From Nautilus pompilius (lineage: Eukaryota > Mollusca > Cephalopoda > Nautilida > Nautilidae), in the NCBI GenBank assembly GCA_018389105.1, contig JACATO010000604.1:434001-498000 (forward strand): 64,000 nucleotides of DNA, given 5' to 3'. Of the stretch, positions 13,601 through 24,389 are shown piece by piece (within the stretch, counting starts at the first letter, position 1; each line of letters opens with the position of its first letter). The translations under genes and the position numbers were made by a program. Below the pieces are notes generated by a model. That model saw nothing but the letters and a program-made list of their open reading frames with translations. It ran no database searches and was not told where the DNA came from.

Positions 13601-16600
13601 TGACCCAGCAGAAACTGAGGCTTAAGAGTTCGGAATGGCTGTGGCCATCAAAACTTTGCAGGTGCGGTTTTTTTGTTTCTTGCCACGGTTGAGGGCAAAG
13701 ATGCTGATGTGAGGAAGACAAATACTACTAAGTGCTCAGTGCAGACGGTTTTTCCTTACCATTCTGCCACGCAGCCCTCAGTGGAATCCCAGGTGGTACT
13801 GCATTGTGGGAGATCAGACTTTCGGCACAAGTGAAATATCTGCAAGGTAGAGGCGCTGATGATACTCACTTGATTAGCTCGTGCAGGGAAACCAGCAGTG
13901 AGTGAAGGCTGCTGATCTTGGCCAAGTGTTCACAAGGTTCTCAAAAAAATCAAGTTCCCTTGTGTTGGAGCCATACTAACTTGAACTTCTTTGGTTGAAA
14001 GTTAGCCATGAAGGATGTGAAAGTACAGAGGTGTCTCGGTTTGGAAAGTTAACAAACTTCTTAGAAAGGAAAAGTACCCTGAAATTTTGCAGATCATGCT
14101 ACATCTTCTGGACATATTGATCTGGGTCTGTCGTGCAGCAAGATAATAACTATCATTAAAAACAAATGAATGGAATCCTGTGTCTTGGATGGGCTAGAGA
14201 GAAGGGTTAAGAATGAATAGCCAGCTAATGTTCTGAAGTTGTGGAATAACTTAAGTGAGGGATGGAATTTCTCATCTTCTCAGCACTTGGAGAAATGAAT
14301 GGGTTGACCATATGCCAAAATGTGTGTGAAGTGATGTATTTTAGCTTTTTTCTTTCTTAACAGTGATCTAGCACAGCAGGTTCCATTGGAAGTCAACACA
14401 AATGCGTTTGACTCTTCGCACACGAAGACTCACCTCCTTCTGCAGGCCTACTTCTCCCGTCTGCAACTTCCATCTTCTGACTACACCACCGACACCAAGT
14501 CTGTGCTCGACCAGGCAGTCAGAATCCTCCAGGTGAGTAAAGCTGAAACATCTGGCACTCCCTCTTAACTTGAATGGGGGAGGGTAGGTTGTTGCTTTTA
14601 ACTGTTTAATTGGTTAAAGAATCCAATTCCAAAAATTAGTCTGAAAACAGAACAGCGACTGGTTGGTTGGTTGGTTGGTTGTTTTTCTTAATTTTTGAAT
14701 AATGAAGTTTATCGAAAGAACATCCCCCCCCCCCCACTCCCCCACTCCCCCACCTGCTGCACTGTGGGTTCTTTCAAAATCGTTACTTTTCAAGAAAGAC
14801 AGAAAAAGAGCATCTTTATATGTTGGAGGAAACTTATGTCCCATGGTCAGGGTTCGAGCTCTGGCCCCCAACCCAGCAGTCCGCCACAAGATCGCAGCAC
14901 CAAGACTTAAGCTGGTTCACGCCATTACCGTTGACTTCCTATGCTGCCATCTGAGTCCATCCATTTATAAGTTTGCTGCTAAATGTTTTCTAACAACTTC
15001 AAGTGCCATATGAATCTGAAAATTAATTACTTAATTATTTTAAGTTAATAAAATATAAGGCTGGTTTATGGAGGGAGGATACTTAGGGTTGTTAGTTGGG
15101 TGTTAAAGAGTTAAATAGCAGATGCTATGGAATTTTTTTGTATTAGATCACTTATAGTGAATGGTGAAACACTAAACTCCTCAATGGCTTCAGATTTTAG
15201 GAGTGTAGAGGTTGTGTGATGAAAATAGAGAACTCAAAAGAGGATTGAGGTTCCTGTTGACCACTTAGTCAAAAATCAGTTTACTTCTAAAGCACGAGGA
15301 GGAATGTGGTGTTAAATGAATTTTACCGACGTTCGCCATGTTCTTGGCTAGCTCAACATTTTCAGAATGTTCATCATAACAACCGAACAAGTCCTCCCCA
15401 CATTTTGTGTAGTAGCTTTTAATTAATTATTTAGAGCAAATAGGGCAAGAAGAGCAATTGTGCACATACAGTATCATAATTTCTCTATGGACTTAAACGT
15501 GGGCTTTAATAAATGCTCTTGCGACTCTCTTCCACTCTCTATTATCCATGTGAAAAGGAAGGTTGGTGATTTAATTTTTGCTGGCAAGAAGCAAAAATGT
15601 CTGCATGAAAGTTTGTCAGTACCAACTGCAGCAGTGGTATATTTCATTGCCATTTATACATGTAATACAGGCCTGGGGTGGAAGAGTTAACTTACAGACA
15701 TAACATAACATCAGATAGTTGAGCTCTGATGTTCATATATAGAAATGTCTTTAAAATGGCTAACATAACATCTTTATTCACCACTGGTACATTCTTTTAT
15801 TAATGCTCTATATAGAACTTTACCTTTGGCAGTTATGTGTACAGAAGAATGGGGATAGTTGTTACAGCACCAGTAATTCCTAATTAAATGTATAAGATGA
15901 GGCTATAATTGATGGCATGTGTTTTGGATGTAGATTATAGCCTCATCTGTATGTTTCATTAGGATTACTGGTGCTGTAACAATTAGCTCTGATCTACTGT
16001 ATTTTCACGTTGCCAACATCAGAATATCAAGGACATTCATTTTCCCTGGTTCCAACCTCCCCTTGGACTCCCAGGTTGATATCCTTAAATCAGTATACCT
16101 TTGTAGATATTTAAAACCTTACAGGGGTCGGATAGTCATGTTACAACGCTGGCAGAAAATTTGTTCTTGTTTGCCTAGACCTCTGATCACCTGAACCACC
16201 CAACACTTAAATAATGTCACTGAGTGTTTCCATGGCAATAGCTTTAGCAATAGATTTGTCTTTAAAACATGGCTGCCATGTTTCATACCATTAAAAATTA
16301 AAAGAAGCGTGTAGCTGCTAGCAAATATTTATTTCAGAGGGGAAGCATTTTGTTCTCTTTTAAAATGGTGCTAAAATTGGCCTCCATTTTTGTTCAGTGG
16401 TACATTTGCCATCAAAATATTCATTTTCAGGGTACCAGAATACAGATTGGTTTGCCAGTAGGTGCACTCAGAAAATTAGCCAGATTTTAGATATGTTGAA
16501 TGCAAAAAATTCTATGTAATTTTACCATTGGAAGTGAGTTTTTAAACATGGACCAAATTTTTTTGTTGTTGCAAAATTTAAATTCCAGTCGGTAGACTTG

Positions 16601-19600
16601 TGAACCGAGAAGTGATAGCCAGATTTCTGCTAGCACTCTCAAACATTGGCTGTTCCACAGCTTTTCATCTGTACATCATATTAGGGTACCATTGTCCATT
16701 CTTGTTATAAAAGACACTTTGGTGTACCACCCTGGCAATGGTTTCTTCCAGGCACTCCGAAAATGAAGAGTTACAGTAGGGATTTCTCTGCCGGTGTCAG
16801 AAGTGCCAGGTGCACAATTGGCACTGCTTTCCAAGGATAACCATAGTACTTTAAGCTTTCTCACCAGAGTTGTCCCCCCCCCTTCCCTGTAAAGAGGTAA
16901 TCTCTGTTGTCATTACAACAACCACTTATGAAATATTCTTAATCATCAGAATCAGAAACCTGTTGTTTTATTTTCATTGTTTTGTTTTTTTTTTTCTCTA
17001 TAGTAAATAATTTTAAAAAGTGTTAGTTTTATTCTCACAACAGAACTGTAGAAATCTTCTAATTGAAAGTGTAATCAGACAGATTCTGTGGTTGAACATG
17101 GCTGTGTATCATTGCTTGGATTCAGGCCGCCGCTCCTTGGTGGCACACTCAAAACAAACATTGAGATGAACAGAAACTCTACAACTACAGCTTTTTCACT
17201 AGATGTACTTTCTGATGTCACTACTGTGCAGATTATTTTTTCTTGTCTCTTTTCCATTTCACCATTACCAGCTATGCCATGACACCTGAACATCCGAGCA
17301 TAGCAAAGTTTGGTAGTATATTACTCACCAAATATATACAACCAAAAAAATATTATTTTTAACTTGTAAGAATATAGATTTTTTAAAAAATTATATTTAA
17401 AGTTGGAGCATGTGGTGATTAAGCCTTATTTGTGTCTTAAGTTTTCACAATTTAGAAAAAAAATTTTAAAAGAATTTTGTTTTGTTTTTTCAATGGCTCA
17501 CTTTATCACTGTTGTTTTCCAGGCCATGCTGGATCTGTCAGCAGACCAGGGCTGGCTAGTGACGACTCTGCGGGTCATATTGCTGATCCAGATGGTGATC
17601 CAGGGTCGATGGTGGCACGACTCTACCCTGCTCACACTACCCAATGTCATGCTCTACCACCTAACATGCTTCAGGTAAGGTGGGTGGGTAGGAGAGAGAG
17701 CCAGCAACAGCTTTCTCTGTTTGTTTGGTTTTCTTTGATGAGATGGAAACCTCTGACCTCTTCTGCTTTGTAGGTTGAAACCCAGAGGCAGTGAGAGGAG
17801 GAAGGGGTTTCCAGTTGCTCAGGGATCTGTGGAGACCCTGCCTGAGCTGGTATCCATATGTGCAGGGAATTATGAGACGCTGCTGTCCTTGTTGGACAGT
17901 GAAATGAACCAGGTGCACATTGACCAGGTAAATAAAATTAATTGACATAGTAAACATGAGAAGACAGAAAGCCATCACTTGCAGTTTGCTTATTTGAAAG
18001 GCATGCCATGGGATTTCAAGTTTTTATCAGGGGAAGTAATTGGCTATAAGCACCTGCCATATAAAAAATAACTTTTAATTTAAAAACAACTGGTTTTATA
18101 AATTACCCATGATTAAGGGCAGTTAATTATTTAGATAAATATTTTACTTAACTTTGATCTTTGTTTTCCTCCAGGTGTATCAAGTGTTGATCAAGCTTCC
18201 ACAAATGGAAGTCAGACTAAGACTTAAGGGCTGGTGGAAAGGGGGTCAGGATCATGAAGAAGCAAAACCTGTTCCCATAAATTATATGCGTGAGTATTTA
18301 ACTCCCAGTTTGGTTGTAAGCATTTGGGTCTGATTAGCTCCATTAACCCTCTCCTACATTTGGTGAAAGCATGAAGGGCTCTATAGAGATTTTGATGCCA
18401 TGTCAGACGTGTCAGGCTCTACATAGCACAGGATTGGCAATGCTTCTGTGTTTTCCCAATGGGGTTTCTTTCTCTCATAGGCCTTAGTGTATGGGGAGGT
18501 GGAGGGAAACGTGGAAACAGCAGAAAAGTAAGATGCAGACAGACAAGTAGAAAGGGAATGAACGATCTGAAACGTACGCGTTGTTAGATCCCTTGCCCCA
18601 TCATGTGATAAAACCTACATCTGTGATTGGTTCTTAGTTGGACAATAAGGAGCTAACTGCTACACAATCACATTACTTCAAAACTATAATTAACCGTGTT
18701 TGCTTTAGTAAAAGTCTATTAAATGCAGACATGGTTCCCAAAAGTGAAATACCTATGATGAACATATAGAGGTAAATCTTCTGCCTTGTGAAGAATATGT
18801 TAGTTTGTTGCAGAAAACGGCAAATAAAGACAAGCTTTAGGATGGATTCATTATGTTAATATAAGCCACCTTATGCAGCATGAAGAGTCTCTACCCTGTT
18901 TGCCATTGAATCAACAAGATTTAGTATCACCGTCTGGTTCCAGTTCACCCTGTATCCATGTGAGAGCTTCCTTTAATTCTGTCATATTAGTAAGACAAGG
19001 ATGGGCTGTTCTCAGCTGATAATCTAGATGCTCCCATAGGCACTTTATCAGATACATATTACAGCTCTGAAGGTACTCAGGAAAGAACTTTAATGCCTTG
19101 ATTTTCCCCAATTATGGTTATATGAATGGTATGGCATGTGGTGTCATCTTCCTGACAAGTATGGGCACTAACTCATAGTATTCCTTGTTGGTAGGATTGT
19201 AGGTATCTCTTTAAAATGGCAAGGTTTCCAGCAGAATTGAGACATCCTTTGACAAATACCAATTCTGTTTCTTTACCATTTTAGATATCAGTCTAAACCA
19301 TGACACACCTGCCTTCATTACATAACTATGGACCTTAAATTGCCATGATGGCCAACAGTTGGTTGAAAATACATTTTTTTGATGTGAATCATATTAGAAA
19401 CTAAAAGTTCTCTTTCCCACAGAGTCACATGTAGAGTCAAAAAAACTTCTTGAGTGCAACAGTGACATTTGGAAATGCACCATCAAGATTCTTTGATTTA
19501 ATGAACTTTAAAAGTTCAGTTGATTTTACTTTTGATTTTAAGTCCACATGTCCAATGAAATTTTTTTTAATGTTCAAATTGATGAACACAGTCAACATCA

Positions 19601-22600
19601 AAGCCTATCTCATTTTCCACTGAGTTAAGCAACATAACTTAGCTTTTCATGATCCACAGTGGCAAAAGCTTATAGAAAACCAAAATCTTCAGAGAGCTCT
19701 TTGTATGCTGTATGATGTACCACATGTGATGATTTCAGTTTGTTCAATATTTCCAAAAATGTTTCTAGTCAGAAATTTTGACTGGAAGATTCTGAGAATC
19801 TTTCCTCAGGTGTTTTGGATTCACCACATGGCGTTTCCATCACCTTACACATTCCCTGTCATACTTATATGTCTGAGAAATTGTGGACATCATTTTGTTT
19901 GCTGCATCTTTCATTTATTCGAATTGATCTCCTGGGTGATCAGCAAAGTCCTCTAGTGAATATAGCAATGTGGTTACAGTAAACAAATTAGTAATCTCAA
20001 TTTAAAGAGAAAACACCAACATGCGGCATCAACTAAGCTGTATATTTCTGAGTTCTACCACAAATGCAGTTTCCAAATGTTCAGGACCATTCATAGGAGT
20101 GTTCGTTTCTGTTCTTGTAGTTGGTGGTTGATCTCTTGCATCAGCAAGTTCCTTCAAGTTGTCATAAAAGTTACTGTAGTTCAAATACAACGCTTTTGTT
20201 GAGTCCACCCAAGACCATTGAGTTGTTGATGCCTTCAGTGTGAGAACTGGTTTGTTGCTGGACCACTTTCCAGACAACCCATCATTGCGGGGATCCTGCA
20301 GCAAATATAGAGATTCAATATAGGAGTCCAAAGAAGTTAACTGTTGCAAGACACCAGCTAACTCCAAGTCTCTACCAAATTTAGTGACATGGTAGAGGTA
20401 TTGTCGTACCATTGTCTACCAACAGTTATGAATATTAATCTCCAGTGATTCCTGCACACATTCCCGCACACTTTCTCCAGTATGGGTATAAATTTTAAGA
20501 AACATTCAACAGGTTCACTATTTTGGCTCACAGAGTAAAGTTGTAAATGTCAACTAATCTGTACATGATAAATCAACAAATGATACGCCTTTTTCTGCCA
20601 ATGAGTGAGATCATTCTGTCATGGATGATGGATGGTAGAAGACAGGTAGTTTTGATTTCCACAGCTCGTGTTCTGTAATCTAGAAAGATGTTCTGCTGGA
20701 AATCATTGTATTTTACAACAATTTCAAGTATCCCGAGATAATTACCGCTGTGTGAAGAATCCGATTATCCCATCATCTTTCAAACCCAAACTACATTCCC
20801 TGATGAATGTTATATTTTCCACGAGTCACTGAAGTACCACTTGTCGGTTCTTTCTTTCGTTTACAATGTGACGCTGAAGCTCAGTATTCTCACAGCTCTT
20901 AGCTCAGTTTCACCGGATAACGTTTGTTGCTTGGTGATTAAAGGTAAACTCTTCAATGAGAACAGAGTGAATGTAAAATGAAATACTTTTGCTTTTTGAT
21001 AGGGAATAAAACAACCACTCTTTTTCCACTGTTTCTCCATTGGAATGTGCACAAACAAATATTCCATTTTTTAGAAAACTCCATTTCTGTTTCTCTCCCC
21101 ATGTCGTGTATTCTCAGAGTCGAGGTGAAATCTAGATCATGGTTTTGTCACCAAGTATGACCAGCTTTAGACCAATAGTTGCAATGCTCTTTATTTATAA
21201 TCCACATTTCCAGATCAGTAATAATGCAGATTTTTGGAGAAATGTTTAGCACCTGAACTGAAAAGTCTAAAAGACCGATTTCTCTTCTGACAGTATTTTG
21301 TGGTCACACGTATGTTTAGAATATCGTCAAGCCATTCTAGAAGACTTGTTGTCAGAACTCTGTTTCCAGTTGTATGTTTAATGCTCACTTTGTCAGTCGG
21401 CTGTAACCATCATCTTTTTGGTTCTTTGTCTTTCAATCTAGCAGTAGTGATGTTTCACTTTCTCTTCAGCAGACCCAACAGTAGTGCTGTTAAGCTTAGG
21501 TTCAGACTTGCATGAAGTCAAGACTCTTATTTTACAGATGGCTCTCGTCCTGACAGTGACTGGATTCAACTGCATGCAGATCAGGAGTATGTTCTTCAGG
21601 TGGAACTGACTCGGATCAACAAAATAAAGGTCAGTTTCTCTTTTGAGGTGGTGCGCTAGAGGAAATGTAAGTTTTACAGAATCTCCGCTTTGTATTTTAT
21701 AGATAGCTGAACGAAATTTCACATGTTCTCCAGTTAATTGTGCTGTAAGAAAACAAATATTTCAAAAAATAAAGAATTCTTTATACAGTAACAGACATTT
21801 ATATGTATATGTCTGTATAAAAGCTTTTTCCACTTGGCAGTTTTACCACCCATAAATACAACCATGCCTGGATTCCATTGAAGTATAAATCATAAATGTT
21901 AAACAATGAAATTCCTTAGAAAGTTTGTACTGGCAGATAAATGTCATGGCTCAAGCATTGGTAAAAAGACTTCAGCAAAAGCTCGGCCCTGTTGTACAAG
22001 TCACACAACAAAAAAAAAGAGTAGAAACATCTACTGCAATTTAATGTTTTACTCTGAAACATTCCTGATGGTCTAGTGAAAGATTCTCAAAATGTAGGTT
22101 CACTATTCCAGTTACTATCATCTGGTGATGAGGAATGCTTGAACTAATGTTATGTTGTTTTGTCTAAGCAACATATGGTAATTAACTTTCTATTCTTAGA
22201 TGTCCTAGCAGTTTATTTATCTTTTGATTTAAAAGTTTTATACTGTATGGAACAAAAGTAAGTCACAGTTATTTCTCTTTAGTGGCTGTTTCTATGATCC
22301 TACAGCCACCTCACTGACACTTATCTATGCTGATTAGCCACCTTTTAAATTCTTTACTAGAACATTGTACAGAATCACAAAGTCCTCAAAATTATCCAGA
22401 CTTGCTAGGTTTTGTTTGTTTTTTTTGCCATATATTCTGGGTGAAAGTTAAAAGATCCTGAAAAATCAATTGGTGATGGCATTGCATATATTTCGAAGGT
22501 GTTTGCCATCTCCATGATCCATGATGCATCTAGATATTGGATTCAGGTGAAAAATTCATCTTCATTTCGTTCTGGTGTGGTTCAGAGATCTTTTGAGCCC

Positions 22601-23292
22601 AGGTGTCTTGCACAGGATGTGCAGAGTGACACATATTCAGGTGAGCTTCCCTCACAGGTTTCCTGGCTCTGTAACACATTGCTTCTCGCAAGAGATGGGG
22701 GTAAATATCAAGAACGGAGCTCCCCCCCCCAAAAAAAACCCTTGTGAAGTAAACTCACATTTTTCATTGTTTCTTGCAGATTCCCATCTTTACCAGATGA
22801 TTCTCTTTCCCAACCCCATTAGTTTTAGCATAGCTCTCCAGAACTTCTGAAACAAAGGAACTTAAAGTAACAAAAGCTTTTTAATTCTTCAAAAACTCAT
22901 TAAAGCAAGGAATTTATAGTGTTCAATGCTAATTGCAACCCTTCAACTTTTTTCTCCCTCTTTTTTTATTTTTATCTTTGCTCCCACAGAGACACGAATC
23001 TCGGGTCTACGCGCCTAGATTTTCAAAAACCAAGGATGAAGGCTGGTTTCTTGTCATGGGCGATGTGGAATCGCAGGAAGTCATAGCATTGAAAAGAGTT
23101 GGTTTTGTTCACAGCAGAGCAAATGTGCAATTAGCGTTTTACACGCCTGAAACAGAAGGACGGGTGATATACACATTATACATAATGAGTGACTCATATC
23201 TGGGACTTGATCAGCAGTACGATGTGTGTCTGGACATTGTACCGGCAAGCATTGAGAGCCAGGTGAACACCGAGGTGAAACAGCACAGGTGA
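10537..23292 (+). CDS. ASCC3: ASCC3 helicase, C-terminal portion (nine exons, 5' end outside window)
   Basis: Activating signal cointegrator 1 complex subunit 3 is a large Ski2/Brr2-type ATP-dependent helicase with two helicase cassettes. It works with ASCC2 and TRIP4 in splitting collided ribosomes and with ALKBH3 in alkylation repair. Nine exons (10537-10648, 11299-11433, 13219-13274, 14364-14532, 17523-17674, 17774-17927, 18175-18289, 21538-21629, 22990-23292) join through AG/GT sites with matching phases to give about 429 C-terminal residues. These cover the second Sec63 domain and its C-terminal sandwich. Diagnostic stretches are GRIASYYYLSHKTV, LPVRHNEDQVNS, HLLLQAYFSR, DTKSVLDQAVRILQAMLD, LIQMVIQGRWW, LHADQEYVLQV, KTKDEGWFLVMGDV and MSDSYLGLDQQYDV. 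Brr2 (SNRNP200) is the only close alternative, but the sequence follows ASCC3 more closely. Both helicase cassettes lie outside the window. Confidence 0.93.
11299..11433 (+). CDS. ASCC3: ASCC3 exon b
   Basis: The acceptor is TTATACAG and the donor TCA|GTAAGT. It is 45 whole codons, phase 0 to 0, and encodes DNQGITSLTLGRIASYYYLS and on to MADLIEVLS. GRIASYYYL is among the best conserved strings of Brr2/ASCC3 Sec63 domains. Confidence 0.93.
13219..13274 (+). CDS. ASCC3: ASCC3 exon c (short)
   Basis: This 56-nt exon has the acceptor TTTTTGTAG and the donor ACAG|GTATAT. It encodes SANEYSELPVRHNEDQVN plus two bases of a serine codon. LPVRHNED is a family hallmark. It is too short to show as a long open frame. 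Confidence 0.92.
14364..14532 (+). CDS. ASCC3: ASCC3 exon d
   Basis: The acceptor is TTCTTAACAG and the donor CTCCAG|GTGAGT. One base completes the split serine, then DLAQQVPLEVN, TKTHLLLQAYFSRLQLP and DTKSVLDQAVRILQ follow. This is the helical bundle of the Sec63 domain. Confidence 0.94.
15856..15986. mobile_element. Palindromic (fold-back) MITE, full copy
   Basis: Two arms of about 52 bp (15,856-15,909 and 15,934-15,985) are inverted copies of each other around a ~24-bp loop. The outer part reads TTGTTACAGCACCAGTAA in both arms and the inner part AGATGAGGCTATAAT. Only a few mismatches and indels separate the arms. It sits in the ASCC3 intron between exons d and e and has no coding capacity. 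Related copies lie at 38,739-38,878, 2,991-3,041 and 4,930-5,003. Confidence 0.8.
17523..17674 (+). CDS. ASCC3: ASCC3 exon e
   Basis: The acceptor is TTTTCCAG and the donor TTCAG|GTAAGG. It encodes AMLDLSADQGWLVTTLRV, then LIQMVIQGRWWHDSTLLTLP and HLTCF, and leaves two bases of an arginine codon. LIQMVIQGRW is nearly identical to vertebrate ASCC3. Confidence 0.95.
17774..17927 (+). CDS. ASCC3: ASCC3 exon f
   Basis: The intron before it is only 99 bp. The acceptor is GCTTTGTAG and the donor GACCAG|GTAAAT. One base completes the arginine, then the exon encodes LKPRGSERRKGFPVAQGSVE, TLPELVSIC and LLSLLDSEMNQVHIDQ. ETLPELVSIC corresponds to ESLPELIHAC in vertebrate ASCC3. Confidence 0.92.
18175..18289 (+). 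CDS. ASCC3: ASCC3 exon g
   Basis: The acceptor is TTTTCCTCCAG and the donor ATGC|GTGAGT. It encodes VYQVLIKLPQMEVRLRLKGW, then WKGGQDHEEAKPVPINYM plus one base. It spans the entry to the C-terminal immunoglobulin-like sandwich, in the position of VGISVKGWWDD of vertebrate ASCC3. The GT donor after ATGC keeps the frame into the next exon. Confidence 0.88.
18911..19111 (-). pseudogene. Tc1-like transposase C-terminal relic
   Basis: A minus-strand frame inside an ASCC3 intron reads LIKCLWEHLDYQLRT, then NMTELKEAL. This resembles the end of Tc1-type transposases (NPIENLWEHLDRQLR...NLTELKEAL). The third catalytic residue region is already degraded. No terminal repeats were located, so the limits are those of the readable frame. 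Confidence 0.5.
20029..20412 (-). pseudogene. hAT-type transposase fragment (DUF4371/ZMYM-like)
   Basis: A 127-codon open frame on the minus strand, inside the ASCC3 intron at 18,290-21,537, contains LKASTTQWSWVDSTKALYLN, then YDNLKELADARDQPPTTRTE. This aligns by eye with the conserved TRWSARADATKAL...Y.EI...L..I..D..Q...TR.EA segment of hAT transposases and ZMYM1/ZBED5-type domesticated relatives. The first half of the transposase and the dimerisation end are not readable nearby. It is oriented against the host gene and is a transposon fossil, not an ASCC3 exon. Confidence 0.65.
21538..21629 (+). CDS. ASCC3: ASCC3 exon h
   Basis: The acceptor is TTTTACAG and the donor ATAAAG|GTCAGT. Two bases complete a histidine codon, then GSRPDSDWIQLHADQEYVLQ and VELTRINKIK follow. 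WIKLHADQEYVLQV is the matching vertebrate string. The intron before it is 3.2 kb and holds the Tc1 and hAT relics. Confidence 0.93.
22990..23292 (+). CDS. ASCC3: ASCC3 terminal exon with stop codon
   Basis: The acceptor CTCCCACAG opens in phase 0: RHESRVYAPRFSKTKDEGWF, then VIALKRVGFVHSRANVQLAF, YTPETEGRVIYTLYIMSDSY and LGLDQQYDVCLDIV, to a TGA at 23,290-23,292. This matches the last ~100 residues of ASCC3. The stop codon overlaps a good splice donor (CACAG|GTGAGG), so a further small exon cannot be excluded. A poly(A) signal 89 bp past the stop favours the stop being real. Confidence 0.9.
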   Translation, partial: RHESRVYAPRFSKTKDEGWFLVMGDVESQEVIALKRVGFVHSRANVQLAFYTPETEGRVIYTLYIMSDSYLGLDQQYDVCLDIVPASIESQVNTEVKQHR

Positions 23293-23380
23293 GGAGCCAT
23301 GACCAACTTGATGGTTAAATGGAACAACTGCCCGCAAAACATCTGGGCATTTGCAGGGAATTTGTATAGGTTTGACATGG

Positions 23381-23386
23381 AATAAA
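23381..23386 (+). terminator. AATAAA polyadenylation signal, candidate for ASCC3
   Basis: A canonical AATAAA lies 89 bp past the ASCC3 stop codon in the sense strand. It is the first one after the stop and would give a very short 3' UTR. AATAAA is common in AT-rich DNA, so this is a candidate only. Confidence 0.4.
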
Positions 23387-24313
23387 ACTTGGCTAAAGAG
23401 AAGATTATAAATATGTGAAGGCATGGTAGGTAGGTACCAAGGGATGTCTTTCTAAACCTAATGTTTTAGGGAAAAACTACCAGATCCGCCTCATTTAGTT
23501 GACAGAGATCTGAGACTAGTAAATAGTCTAAATTGTTATGAATTTCAAGCGTTTGGTCTAGCAAGTTTTTCCAGCTGTCAGCCAAGTGCAAGGGAAAACA
23601 ATTGCAAATTAGCTTATCTTTGTTTGAAGCTTAGTAGTAGAAAATATATCTTTCGTAACAAAATTATTTATGAGTGGAACTCGTTTCTGGACAGTGCTAA
23701 ATAAACTCTCTCAAACAATCGCACCAACAAGTGTTTTCTTTGTGATGTGAGCGGACTTTCTCCTTTCCTAATATAAACTAAGCATGGGATAATCATGAAT
23801 CGCCATTGCAAGTATGCAAAGATCCTTTGGTATCTTGCTTGAGGGGACCAGATGTCACCATAATGAGTAAGGGTTTCTTATGTGGACATTGCAGAGCAGT
23901 ATCAAAATGCCTGAGTGAAGGGGCATCATGATGACTATAGCTTAGAAGTTTGTGCACAGAATCAGGAACGCCTGAGTTGATGGGTGGGTGGTTGGGAAGT
24001 TATTCCCCCCCTCCCACACCCCTGCTAGGCCCACTGTTCTGAAGGTCCTATGAATGATGGGTCAAATCCCCTTAAAGGATATCACACCGCTAAGGAGTCT
24101 ATTGTAAACACCTTGTGTATTTGAAAGTTGGTCCTGTTACATTTTTAGAATGTCCAACATTTTCACTTGCTTGTTTTAAAGAATATTTTCTGTAGATATT
24201 ATTTTCTATTGATAAACTGACCTGTGCTCGGTGCAGACTTGCTTTCAGTCTTTAAATCTGCAAAGTTCCAAGGAAAATAGTTTTTGAATTTTGTTTTCTT
24301 AGTTATAGGTATA

Positions 24314-24389
24314 TTTGGAGTTACGTCCCTTGTTTAAATATGGTAATTGCATTTAGAGTTATTTCCCTTGTTTAAGCATGGTAATTGTC
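24314..24389 (+). repeat. 38-bp tandem duplication
   Basis: Two head-to-tail units (24,314-24,351 and 24,352-24,389) share the pattern TTTxGAGTTA, then CCCTTGTTTAA, then ATGGTAATTG. Each contains a GAGTTAxxTCCCTTG word, the reverse complement of the AAGGGAxxTAACTC motif that recurs through the window. Confidence 0.7.

Noticed and set aside
14600..15010. Overlapping frames and a GGTTCGAGCTC B-box-like word near 14,850
   Set aside because: There is no A box at the right distance and no recognisable tail or duplication. I could not support a SINE call.
22575..22660. A possible 25-nt ASCC3 exon (AG before 22,615, GTGAGC after)
   Set aside because: Its length would break the frame, and exons h and the terminal exon already join in phase 0 with continuous family similarity.
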